From contig BDSI01000106.1 of the NCBI GenBank assembly GCA_003117195.1, positions 124,001 through 188,000 of the forward strand: DNA of 64,000 nucleotides, read 5' to 3'. The position numbers were made by a program, and so were the translations under genes. Position 1 is the first letter of the stretch; every line of letters starts with the position of its first letter. Source of the DNA: Eudorina sp. 2006-703-Eu-15 (lineage: Eukaryota; Chlorophyta; Chlorophyceae; Chlamydomonadales; Volvocaceae). This document shows positions 12,147 to 30,943 of the stretch, one piece after another. The notes beneath the pieces were generated by a model, which saw only the letters and a program-made list of their open reading frames with translations, did no database searches and had not been told where the DNA came from.

Positions 12147-13860
12147 CTTGCTGGTCAGCAACTGGTGGGCGTCTGGAGCTGCACCAAGCATCCGCCTCAG
12201 CGGTAATGGAGAAGTGTTAGTTGTCGTCACCCTTCGGACACCGCAGCCGACCACTACGAGATGATGATGGTGGCGCCATTGTTGGTGGCGCCACGGCGTA
12301 TTGCATGCCGTCATCGGTGCACGACACCGCCGCCACCGCCGCCACCGCCGCCGCCGCCGTCATCTTTGTGATCATGGGAACAGCATCCCGCAGGTGACAT
12401 CACAGTCGCGGCGGCCCCAGCATTGGCCGCACCGTCGCTGCAGCGCTGCTTCCATGCAAATCTCTGGCTTGAAGACGGCAGCAGCAGCAGCAGCAGCAGC
12501 AGCCCGTATGGGGCGCTTCGAGTTGCAAGGTACACATCTTTTCGTTTCGCGCACTGCCTCGCCCCGCTTAAAACCTGCAATATCCGCAACATCCGCAATT
12601 GGGTCTGTTGATGTATACCCGCACCCACCGTTCATGTGTTCCGCCTTTACGTTTTCGATGTGGGTCGGCGAAAACGAACAGTTTGCCACCCTGACCCACT
12701 GAGGCTCGTCCTAACGACTCGAGCCAACCGAAAACCTCCGAGAAATCCTACACCCGCGAGAACACGAAATCCAGCGTTTAAATTGCCAGATAGAATTTTT
12801 CCAGATCAACCCCAATCGCTCTTCCATGGAGCAAACTTCTGGCCTGACGTACAACGATTCGCATGACGACCCTCGAGCCAAAAGCCTCCCCGTACACTGT
12901 CGGCGCCTTTAAAAGGGCAGTCGAATCATGATTTTTCAATGTTATACTTCTTACACCTGAAAGCTGATTTGCTTGAGATCTGGCTGCTAAGCTTCGACGC
13001 GCTACCAGACGCTAGTGCTGGTCCCCGCGATCTCACGGTAAAATCTTCACAAAGTCGCAAAGCTAACAGTTTATTTCAGGAATTACTGCTCTCTCCACCT
13101 CGGGCACCAGCCTTGCTGCTACCCTGGCTGCACGACCGTAAGTTCAACCGCTCTTGCGCGGACCGCGAATCTCTTCTTCGAGGGCGTTTTGGCGATAGTA
13201 GCTTAGGTCGCATAAGCATACGGCATTTTCGCAGAAGTCACCTGATGAGGCCCTGGCAAGGCCGAAACGCGTGGTGACGTGCCTTGCCTTTGCAAAATGC
13301 CTTGTTGCACTTGAACACTAGTCTGCCTTGCCCACCCTGCTTGCTGCACCCACTTCGAGCAATTCCCGTTTGCTCATAACCAGCTAGTCCACTTTCTCGC
13401 TTGCTGCCTGCCTCGCAAATAGCTAATCGCCAACCGTGTCCCCGACTAACCACGTGCACACCCCGCCCCACCCCGCCTGGGATCAATTGGTCTCAAACCA
13501 ACCAACAGCAGCAGCAGCCATTCAAGTCTGCAGAAAGCCACTACGCATGCACCTTGATTGGTTGGGCATGCTAGTGCATGTCCATGCAGGGGGAGGGATG
13601 TGAATAGGGCAGGGCGGCTCGTCGTGTGTTGGGTGCAACCGAAGTGAGGATGACCTGTGGGTGTCATGGGGTCGGTTGTTGGGTGGGTGGATGGGTTGTT
13701 GGGTGAGTGGGTGGACTGTCGGTGTGTGGATGGGTTGCCCTTGTGTTACGGGGCCTCTTTGTCTATTTTCCCCCTGCTTTGCATTTCGGTGGCAGACCTG
13801 GGTGAATGTGTTCCGTGCTGGATGATTACAGTCTATCTGGCGACCATGCTGCGTTCTGTA
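12147..13860. other. Intergenic DNA, no gene seen
   Basis: Contains a GCC/CGC-rich stretch near 12330 and a CAG run at 12482-12502. Small ORFs occur on both strands without recognisable features. Confidence 0.5.
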
Positions 13861-13879
13861 CAGCAAAGGTTACCTTCGC

Positions 13880-14080
13880 TCCGACTGTGGTGGCACTCAC
13901 TCGGTGTTCAAGGAGCTGATGCCAATGTGAAGTATAAAGCTGCGGGACAGCTCAACGGCATGCACCTGGACGTCCTTGCAGCACTGGCGACAGTGCGGCC
14001 CTCCCGCTGGACCTAGGGCCGGAACTCCGATCTCGAGGAGCCAGCACTGAACCCAGCGGATCAAAATTGCGCATTGCTGG
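13880..14080 (+). pseudogene. Diverged copy of the 14.8-kb ORF sequence, frameshifted
   Basis: Read on the plus strand this is related to the minus-strand sequence at 15010-14780. Both share GTTCAAGGAGCTGATGCCA, a segment coding for a His-Leu-Asp motif, and a block like GGCCGGANCTCCGA. Here the frame breaks after the conserved Phe-Lys-Glu-Leu-Met-Pro stretch, so it looks like a decayed copy. The parent family is not recognised; a transposon gene or an old inverted gene duplication both fit. Confidence 0.45.
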
Positions 14081-14678
14081 CGGGCCGTCCTAGCCAACAC
14101 TCTACTGCAGCAATGGTGGAGTGTGCCTCCCTGCGGGGGCAGCCCGAGTCTTAATGCACCGACAGCATACAAATGCCTGGCGGCTTCCGGCATTCCGGGT
14201 CTCTGCTCCACTCCTACCTGGGCTTGGAGAGGGTGTCATCGTCCCGCTGGGATTCATGACACCATTACCGGCCCTGATCGGCTCCGTGCCTACCTACACC
14301 TTTAAAAGCCCCGTGAGTCGTCCCGCCTGTATCTCCCCCGGCCATGTGGGTCCTGCCCATGGCCATGTGGGTCTCGCCTACATCGCCACCGATCCCCTTG
14401 ATGGGCAGTCCCCTACGGCCTACTGGGAGAGGTCCGATAAAGTGAACCGGGAAAACCATCAACGGGGCCGTTGGCGGGACCGATGTGGCCGGCGACAATA
14501 TAGGCAGCAAGGACAGGGCCTGTGAAGGCCTAGACGGGGTGGCGGGCGGGCGAGACCGACTGGACAGGCGATGGTGCAGGTGATTCCAGCGGGATGGTGG
14601 AACTGCCTCATCTCTCCAAACTCCAAGCTCTAAGGCAGGCGCGGATCAGAAGCCACAGAGGCCGTCAGATGTGTGTGT

Positions 14679-15427
14679 TCACGATACAGACAGGTGCACA
14701 TCGGGATTCGGGATTAAAGCTGGGCCCGCAGAGTTGACCACTCCGCCAGCCGTTGCCGTGAATGTTAGCTGAGACGGCTCGCGAGCCGTCCGCACAGACG
14801 ATAGGTTGAGTCTAGCACTGGCCCCTCGGGGTCGGAGGTCCGGCCCCTGGGGCCCGTGGCCAGAAGTAGAGCGTCCCTGTTGCCCGCCTGGAGCTGTGAG
14901 GGTGTCCAGGTGCACACTACCGAGCTTTTCCGCCAGTTTATCTGTCAATGGCATCAGCTCCTTGAACGCCGAGTCGATCTGAGCGATCGGAGCGTTGACG
15001 TACGGAGATAGAGGTACAAAGTCAGCGCTTCCCAGACTAGCAACATCCAGCAAGTAACACAATTGTCCATGTCTGTCGCAAAAATGCAAAAAACGTCAGG
15101 GTAGCAATTACGTATTTACCGATTTCGGCATTGTTGGTACCGTAACAATTCGTGCTGACAGCAACCGCTTGCAATGAATTCACGGCATTTCTCCGAGCAT
15201 CAAAACCTTGGAATGAATCCCCAAGACGATCATATGTATTTTAATCACATCATTTCTGGGTGAAACCTTCCTTTTGCCTGCGTATCTGCCCCTACAACGA
15301 ACTTCTTGACGGCCCAATCGAAATCGTCACTGAGCCGCAGTATGTAATCTCCATCATCCCGAGAAGATAGGCGAGCACCTGCGAGCACGGCGCGGGGCAG
15401 CGACGACGGTTGGAGCTGCAGCCACAT
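14679..15427 (-). pseudogene. Possible coding fragments of unknown, perhaps mobile, origin
   Basis: Two minus-strand open segments look protein-like: 15427-15245 (with DWAVKKFVVGADTQAKG) and 15064-14679 (with YLLDVASLGSADFVPLSPYV then FKELMPLTDKLAEKLG). A third possible segment lies between them near 15230-15115. I could not join them in phase with good splice sites, and no ATG-initiated complete gene emerges. A second, inverted and broken copy lies at 13880-14080. This fits a degraded duplicated or mobile gene, but a live gene with unusual splicing is not excluded. Confidence 0.35.
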
Positions 15428-15429
15428 TG

Positions 15430-18018
15430 GCGTGCGAAATTCCGAATCTGCGGATTCCGAATCAAATTAAAGTATAGATATAAACATGTCATTAGAACGT
15501 GAGCTGCGTGAGTCCCTAGATGGGAACATCAACGATGGCGAGGTTTTAACCTATGTGTTGGCCTACGCCTTTTAAATGCACGCAGGGCCCCTGTTACGTG
15601 CCAACCGCAGTAGGATATTTACTTAACAGTCGCTTCGATGGGTCACTAGATCCGCACACTACTGCGGCGCGCCGCTCAACTCCAACCCCGCACCGCCCGC
15701 ACAACCTCCGCACACTAATCCCTTCTTTCGCCATCGTACACGAAATCTCAAACCTCAAGCTGAGCGCTTCCGTAGCGCTGCGTCTGATGGACCCTGACCG
15801 TAGACGTCCGGTTTGGTGGGATCGGAAACCACGCGTCTTCCACGCCCTGCCACCGTCACGGCTAACAATCGATCCTCTTGGAAAGTTGGAATCCCAAACC
15901 TCCTTTCGCATAAGCCTCATTTAGACGGAGGCGGCAGGCGAGGAGCTCAGGTTCCAACTGCCGATCGAGCTGTTAACCGTCACATCGCAAAATTTTGGGG
16001 GTGCAATCAGGCGGGTGGAAGGGGATCGCAAAGCGAACGCCCTCACCATCGCGTACCACAACGTGACTCGCGTTTGGCACACGCCAGCACACGGAGGAGA
16101 CACGGACCCCCTCGGCCCGCACTGATCTTTCACGCCTTGACGCTGGAATTTCCATGTGCACATACGTTCTGGCCGGAATTGCCATCCGGCGCATGGGCCA
16201 GCGCGCCCTCGCCAACCTCCACAACCCGTAGCTCATCTGAGGACCATAAATACAATGGTGAATGTTACAGCGGACCCTGAAAACGGATCAACGGTGTCTA
16301 CTGGGGCAAGCACCAGCGGGCCCCACCGACAAGGCGACAAGGTATAATAATGATGTTTCAGTGGACCCCGCGGGTCCTCGGTGACAGCCGTAGCCGGTAG
16401 CCGATGATGATGGTAGTGAGACAGGTCTCGAGCAGGGGCAGCAACATGCTCCATTAATGGACATCGGTGTCGTGAGCATGTGACGCACTGCGAGTCCATT
16501 TCGTGACGTCATCAATCGCCGGCCCGATGCCTCGATCAGACGCCTCGCTCGCTGACATCGTACGGCAGCTCCTCCCAGTGGGTCGGGCAATGGGTATATT
16601 CGCATTTACGCATACGGGCAACTATTGGGCGCCACTCGGCCCCTCGCATGTCACGCACTCCTGTTCTGCCTGCTTAAATAACACACACACACACCCTCGC
16701 TTCTCGCAGCTCAGTTTTCTTTTACACACACCCTCCCCAACACATAACAGCCCGATGCGGTGGGCAAAGCCGCGCCCCATGCTGGGGACGTCTGTGTCAA
16801 CGAAGCTGGAGATGGCGCCGGACCACAGCAATAATCCGGTTTCGTTTTTGCAGTGCAGTGCGTGGTGAGGCGGCTCGCTACGGCCATTATCATTGACGAC
16901 GGTACAGCTGACCCGCGGGTCCGGACGTGCCAGGTCATCGGAGGAGGGCCAGCGGCTGCAGCCCTCAAGTCGCGGGAGGCATCTTAATGTATCTACAGCC
17001 TCAAATTGTATGGAATATATAGCCTCGGCGGAGTTTCGAGGCGCATTGCACATGATGCTGGGGAGTTTGAATGGACCCACAGAAAGGACCACACAAGTGT
17101 GGACGTGGTACCGAGGCGTAATATGCCACGATGTCCAATGTCTGCTGTGATTTACTAAGTGACTACGCGGCAACGCGCGCTTAATGCGGCGCCGCTGTGA
17201 TTTTTCTCATTCCCTCTTGGTATGATAACAACGCATACTTCCTAAGCATACATCGCGGAAGTATCTTATGACAAAAAATTTACTTATTATTGTTGCAACG
17301 CGCCAATGGAAGGACAACAAAACTGTCGATGACTGCAGATGACTGCAGATGACGGCACGGTGCCCTTCATTCGAGCGATTGGACACCATCCTTATTTATC
17401 CTTAAGTTCATTCAAGTGATTGGACACCATCCACTGACGGCATCTAATAAGCCTTTGATGTCGGCCGGAGACTGGCATATTCCCTCTTCCCACACTTACC
17501 CACATGCGGTCGAACGAGCCGAGCGACGCACGTCTATCAAGCCGAGTAACGTAGATGGCGCCATGTGTATTGCGTATTTGATGCCTTATTTCAGTTGTTT
17601 TATGCAGTTATTCTCCGCATTTTACTGTAGCTAAGCATGCGAGCCATGACGCCTCAGCCCGCGAGCAGCAATAAGCAGCAAGAGATTAAGTATTACGACT
17701 CATAATATCATTGGCATTACAGCAAGGTTATTACTTATAGTTCCGTAGTCCGAAGGGTCGAACCAGGCCGTACCAAAGCCCCGACGTCCGACCGAACGCG
17801 AGTTCAACGACGCCAAATTTTAGTCCATCAAAGCGATGGATGTGACCTTATTACATAGGTTGATTTCTGGCATCACATAGCTCGCGAAATTGTGTATTCG
17901 TACCCTGGCGTTGCTGTTTCACAAAGCAGATAATTAATGGAACCCCCGACACAAGTTTCCCTGTATTTTACGTAAATTTTAATACTGTATTCAAATAAAT
18001 AATTCAGTCGTATATCCA
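15430..18018. other. Intergenic DNA and 5' flank of the GT47 gene
   Basis: No supported gene. It includes dispersed repeat copies at 16355-16390 and 16596-16734, and an imperfect 41-bp direct duplication at 17366-17432. The last kilobase is markedly AT-richer and probably holds the GT47 promoter and 5' UTR. A minus-strand open frame of 183 codons (17173-16622) has some protein-like sequence but begins with TTG and matches nothing I know. Confidence 0.5.
17366..17432. repeat. Two-copy 41-bp-period direct repeat
   Basis: TTCATTC followed by GATTGGACACCATCC occurs at 17366 and again at 17407 with two differences. It sits about 600 bp upstream of the GT47 start codon. Confidence 0.75.
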
Positions 18019-25600
<7,582 letters not shown>

Positions 25601-25811
25601 GCCTCTGCGTGCAGTGCGCGATGCCTGACATTCAGCGGGGCGGGATATTTCCCGCTGAGCACAGACATACAAACAGCGCCCTAGGTCGTCACATATTGTG
25701 CTCGTCAGTATAAAAGATACAACATAAAGGATAAACGATACACCGTAGATAAGTAGATAGTAAGAGATTCATCATGCATGTCTCTCTTCGAAGTGCCCCT
25801 ACCTTTTGTCC

Positions 25812-25816
25812 TGTAA
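25812..25816 (+). terminator. TGTAA polyadenylation signal, GT47 gene
   Basis: First TGTAA after the GT47 stop, 212 nt downstream. TGTAA is the usual poly(A) signal in Chlamydomonas relatives. Cleavage would be expected 10-20 nt later. Confidence 0.5.
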
Positions 25817-27662
25817 AAGGACAGAACCGCGCATATCGCGTGGGTGGGGTCCAGCCATTTAATGCCCTGCATGTGTGCCGTACGGAAGGCGTACGGAATA
25901 GTGCCCCCGGCCGTGTTGGGACGGCTTGTGTGATTGGGCCCAAGCGGGGCGGCCGACCGGGCTCGGCGGTTAGTTAGTTGGGTGCCCGCTGCCCGGACGA
26001 TGATGATGATGATGCAAACGGAGCTGGCTGGCGCCTGCATTACTAATGGCGCGTCGCTGCGGCGGTCCCTGGAGCATTGGATCTACCTTCGGGCGGGACA
26101 GCAGGGCAGGGTGGGGCACGGCGGCGAGACGCAACGCGCAACAACTAACATTAGAATACAACCGACGGTACACTACGCTGCGCTGGTGTTCAGGTGCAGC
26201 GGTCTTGCGGGCTGGCTGGCTGAATGGTATGATTTTCTCTTTTCTGTACGGTATGCTTACGGTAGTCACACGGTGTGTTGGAATTCGGCATTCGGCGCTT
26301 GAGCATCATGGGCCTTCACTCCACGCCTTCATGCTGGGGCAGGATTTACTGTACCTCTGTGCCGCGGGTTGACCATACATACACAGCCTGTGCGCGTCGC
26401 TGAAATGCGGGCGGAGACGCTGAATGTGTAGTGGATGCCCGTGTAGTTGAACTGGGTTAGTGACCACGTCTACACGTTGCGTCGGACCCCTTGCCCCTGT
26501 CCTTTTCTTGTCCTTTTATGCCGTGTCCATGCATCTGACATCTGATGCGCGCGACGACGGACTCCAGATCTTCTTCCTTCGGAGTGCAACCACGAAGCCA
26601 TCTAAGCAGAGCGAGTTCAGTGACCGAGTGAGAGCGGGTACAGTCATTCGCGGGCGCCTGATGTACGGGGACGATGACTGACGTGAGGGAGCGACCCGTG
26701 GGTCATCGGTTGTGTGCCGTGAACCCTCGCTGGGAAGGGACACAGGGCCCAGGTTGGGCCCCACCCTGGCTGGCGTTGAGGTGTTTGAATCGAGGACGAT
26801 ACTGCACGGTACGGTATGCGTATTGTTTTGGAACGTTTCGGCAACAGCGAAGGGTTTAGCTTGCTTGGACTATCGACCTGACCTTGACGGCTGGGCAGGC
26901 GCGGGAGCAGGAGTTTGGCGAGCAAAACTGATCGGGCCAGTGGTGTTGATCTGGCACGTGTTCCGGTGTGCAGCGCTGCAGCACGTGGCACGGTGGCAGT
27001 CCCGAGGCCTCTGCCGCCAAATGATACGGCGGGTCTGGATAGAGGGAAGTCCTGGCGCTGCAATACCTGATGTGTTCGCCGGTATGGCTGCGTGAATAAC
27101 CCCTAAACCTCCCGCCCCCCGACGGGTGGTGGTGGCTCGGTGCGCAGTCCTTGGTAGGGTTGATGATGATGTGAGGCGGAGAGGCGCCTGCGAAGCTGTC
27201 TTGGCGCGTTGGGTTGCCCGGTCGGGACCAAGGGTCGGTCCACCACGTGACCGTTGCATAAGAACTTGGGTCTAGGTACAGAGGTTGTGTAGTCAAAACG
27301 CCAGCGCGTGGGAAAGAGCCGTAATTACGATAAGCTGCAGCGGGCTGGAAACCTGGAATGGGTTATGTTCCTTGATCTTTGCCAGGCAATGCAGGAGTGC
27401 GTGCTGTGCAAGGGGCGTGGCGGCGCACCGGACAGATACGCCCGCGTGTAAAAAGTAATGGCACCCGCCTTCCACCCCGAAACGTGATGGCAAGGCTGAT
27501 GCGGCGTGTGTTCTGGCAAAACAACACATCACACCGTCAGGGGCTGACTGACTCTGAACAACGACAACGAGGACGACGACGGGAACCGACGGGAACGACG
27601 GACCGCAGGAGCACTCACTCCCCTCCACCGAACTGGAGGTGCCGGAGACCGCCGAACGCTTA

Positions 27663-27746
27663 CACCCCCGAGGGAGGGACGTTTTCTTGGCACCCCCGAG
27701 GGAGGGACGTTTTCTTGGCACCCCCGAGGGAGGGACGTTTTCTTGG
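27663..27746. repeat. 28-bp tandem repeat, three perfect units
   Basis: The unit begins CACCCCCGAGGGAGGGACG and ends in TTTTCTTGG. The copies are contiguous with no spacer, so this is not a CRISPR array. Confidence 0.95.
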
Positions 27747-29039
27747 GGGCCAGAACGGACGCCCTGGGGCGCACGGTGCTGAGTCACGTGTCAACATACG
27801 GTACACATGTGCGACGACGCGCCTTTGCTTGGCGCCAAGCGCCCCGCAGAGCACAGGTGCGTGAAATGGCAGTACGGTACGGCACACACATGCGCCTGCG
27901 GTGCGCGCCGCCGCGCCGCAAGGCCCTCTCGCTCGCCCCCGGCTGCAGGGCCTGGTGTCGAGGCAGCGAGCAGCTGCGGGGAGCCGTTGCGTGGGCAACA
28001 TAGGATGGATGCACCCACCCACCGCCGTTGGCGCGTGACGGCGGGAACGTCTTGGCACAGCCCGCAGGGCGCCGCGAAGTGCGAAGCGCGAACCGAAACC
28101 CGCGGACGTCCCGTGCGCGCCGGCCTAGAGGACATCCCTTTGTTCCCACCGGGTGCCCGCAACCCCACTCCACCCCGCAGGCACTCGCGCGACATAAGCC
28201 TGGTGCCGTACGTCCGCCGTGTCGTACATCACGCCCGTCTGCCCTGCCGCCTGCTTCGAAACACACCATGTTTATCGCTCTTGCTGAGGCGGGATACCCG
28301 ATCACGCGATGAGGGGGGATCCCGGGCGCCCACCCTGACAGAGAGACCCGATTGGAGACGGGTATGTTTGTTTGTACGACACCTTTTGTACGACACACAG
28401 TGCAGGGCCCGCTCGGGCCGCCTGGCGCAGCGCACGCGAAGCGGCAACCGCGCCACCGCCGCACCGGGTCGCCAAAACAAGCACGATGTCTATGAGGGGT
28501 CCGTTGTCGTATTCACGTACCGTATCCGTTACCGTTACCGTTACCGTACCGCGCCGCCAGGCATGGTCAATCATGCACACACACACAACCCAACAAATTA
28601 AGGCCGCGTTCGGGACGCGGCATCAAATTAATCAGTGATCGCCTCAATCATTCATTACGTCATCGTTGGTACCCAAGGCACCACCCCCTTGAATTTCTTG
28701 TGTTGGCTGGGGGGGGCCGAGTTGGCGGTCGGGCGCGAAGCGCTTCTACACGCACGCACGATCCCATGACATGTGATTGGCCACGATTTTGCCGCACTTT
28801 GTGGTACGACCCCAGACACCTATGTCCCATGCACCTACCCAAACCAGCACGGACGCCCCCACGGAACACAAGTGGCGGTCACCGCCGCAGCGCGCCTCCA
28901 CGCTCCAACCCTCAGCCCCAGCCAGCCGGGGCCCCCGCCGTGATCGTCATCCCCCTCTGTGTCCTCCAACGCCCCGCCCTGCGCGCGCGCTCGTGGCACT
29001 CCCGGACGCCCTGACTCCAATCGAAGCCCCCCCGCAGCA

Positions 29040-29044
29040 TTACA
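29040..29044 (-). terminator. TGTAA polyadenylation signal, START gene
   Basis: Reverse complement TGTAA begins 36 nt beyond the stop codon of the START-domain gene on its own strand. A short 3' UTR would result. Confidence 0.5.
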
Positions 29045-29079
29045 TCCCCTCCCCACTGTACAGTTCGTTGCACCCACCA

Positions 29080-30607
29080 TCACGGCGCGTCCTGGTCCGG
29101 CCCATAGCCCTCCCCAGCACCCACGCCCGCGGCGCCGTCCTCCGGCATGTCGCTGGGCCGCCGCGCCGCTGCCGCCAAAAGCGCCGCCTTCTCGATGGAC
29201 CGGTAGCAGCTCTTGCCCTCCAACCGCGCGCGCAGCGGGCTGGCGTCCCAGGCCGCCAGCATCACCTCCATAGAATCCATGTCCGATCGGTACCGTGACG
29301 CGAGGGCCTTACGTACGACAAAGTTCGGCAGCGGCACGTGCATGTCGACATTGATGATCCGGTACAGTACGGCAGTATCCGCCGTGTCGCCCGGGAAGAT
29401 GTGGTAGTAGGCGTAGTACACCGTCCCGCGGGTCGCCCCGGACGGCGGCTCCGCGTGCGGCTCGCTGACGGAGTGTACGAGCAGCGCGCCGGTCTCGCGT
29501 ACGACACCGTACCGCATGCGGACGCGGAGCCAGCGTGGCTCGAACGGCCACGGCAGCGTCGAGACATACTGGACGAGCTCCTCGGCGTCGGTGGATTCCA
29601 GGATATGGAACTCCTGGAGATCGCCTGCCAGCTTGCTGGCGTCGAAATCTCGGATCATGCACAGGATCTGCAGCGGCGAGGCATCGAATTTCCGCGCTGA
29701 CAGGAAGGCGTAGGTCTGAGGGGGCAGCGAACGGGGAGCGAGCGGGGACCGGGAGGTCGTAAAGCCTGTGTGCGTTGCGTTTCGTTTGCGTTTGAGAGCG
29801 CGGGTATGAAATGCGTGATGGCTCGATGTGGCTTGCAGGCGGCGAGAGCAAAGCCGGGGGGTTCTCCCCATGAAAAGGGTTGATGGCAGGGGCTGCAGCA
29901 TGTTTAGATAAGAGACCCGGTGCAGCAAGTTACGCAGGCTGCGGGTCAGGCTTCGAGTGGTAAGGAAACGGCCACGGGTCCACGCCCTGTCAGTACCACA
30001 CGGCTCTTCATCGCCTGCAACCCGCGACAGCCAAAAGAGGCCCAGGGCACGAGGCCCAGGGCAATGATTGGTCGCTAGCCCTGGGGGTCTTGGGTGAGGA
30101 GTGCAGCAGTCTCGGGTGAGGATTGCAGCACTTCAGAGCCCCACCGGCCCTGCAGATGGTGTCCTGGAGCTGTCCGGTTCTTCATGAGCTGTCTGTATGA
30201 TGTGGTCCCACGGCAGCTGGCCCCGCGCAACAACGGCAATGTGGCTGGAGCAACAGGAGCAGCTCGATGCTACACTGTAGTTACATAGGCAGCAAGCCTC
30301 AAACACTTGCGGCACGGCGTGCAATTACCTGACCTCGAGTGCGCGTGAAGCGCATTGGCGGTTTATTCGGTAGTACGAAGCAATCCATGCTACGGCATAA
30401 TTATCCGCATCGGCTTTCGCCACGCACCTGCGTTGCATCGTCCATGTGGCTCGCGTACAAGGCATCGCCGTCTGTCTTTGTATCCCATCCACCCTCCTGG
30501 AGAACTGTCAGGCCCGGACCGGGCTCCAACGGCAGCATGCGAAGTCTCGCACTCTCAAGGATATCGTGACCGTTTGCGAAGAGTTTTTTAATATATTCGT
30601 CAGACAT
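29080..30607 (-). CDS. START-domain (lipid-binding) protein, 2 exons, 271 aa
   Basis: Exons are 30607-30428 and 29715-29080, joined in phase 0 (CAG/GTGCGT donor, CCCCTCAG acceptor). The ATG at 30607 opens MSDEYIKKLF. The fold signature is that of START/StAR-like domains: an N-terminal helix and strand, then residues 61-205 with an early PLQILCMIRDFD helix, the LPWPFEPRWL element (114-123) matching the family's 'LPWPxxxRd' strand, YYHIFPGD (163-170), and the closing helix PLPNFVVRKALASRY (188-202), which usually caps the lipid cavity. START domains bind sterols, phospholipids or similar ligands; the ligand here is unknown. No membrane segment or clear targeting peptide is visible. The gene is head-to-head with the chloroplast coiled-coil gene. 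Confidence 0.8.
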
Positions 30608-30943
30608 TGCAAGCACTCCTATGTCCCAGTTTCTTTGGCGAACTGGTCCCCGGAACCGTCGACGCTCAACTTTCGGAGCAGATCAACTTTGAAGCTGCTC
30701 TATTATGTCACGCAAACATTTGCACCAAATGTAGAGTTTATTGTCATACGCGTTGTGCATGACTGGAAAGTGAAAACACAACGGAAAAGACGCAATCGTA
30801 CGGACGTGCGAAACCTCTTATCCGTCCTGGTCATAGATACTTTGTCGTTTGCGGTCACGGTATTTACGAAATTTGTTGAACTGTGCGGTACGTATTCAGT
30901 TTTCCTTTTCAGTGACCCTCGACGTGGCGCTTGAGTCAGCACA
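30608..30943. promoter_or_regulatory. Bidirectional intergenic promoter region
   Basis: Only 336 bp separate the divergent start codons of the START gene (minus) and the coiled-coil gene (plus). Both promoters and 5' UTRs must lie here. The stretch is AT-richer than its surroundings; no canonical box is clear. Co-expression is inference. Confidence 0.55.

Larger units (their letters stand above)
25601..29039. other. Intergenic region between convergent GT47 and START genes
   Basis: Contains the GT47 3' UTR (possible poly(A) signal at 25812) and the repeat array at 27663-27746. ORFs of up to 264 codons at 27784-28601 overlap on both strands and are Arg/Pro-rich without domains. CGTACGG-type words are frequent. 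No gene is supported. Confidence 0.55.

Noticed and set aside
16622..17173. Minus-strand 183-codon ORF
   Set aside because: Some protein-like text, but it begins with TTG, spans a dispersed repeat and CA run, and matches no known family.
27663..27746. Possible CRISPR array
   Set aside because: The 28-bp units are contiguous without spacers and there are no cas genes; the genome is eukaryotic.
27784..28601. Overlapping long ORFs on both strands
   Set aside because: Arg/Pro-rich, open on both strands because of high GC; no domains, no splice structure.
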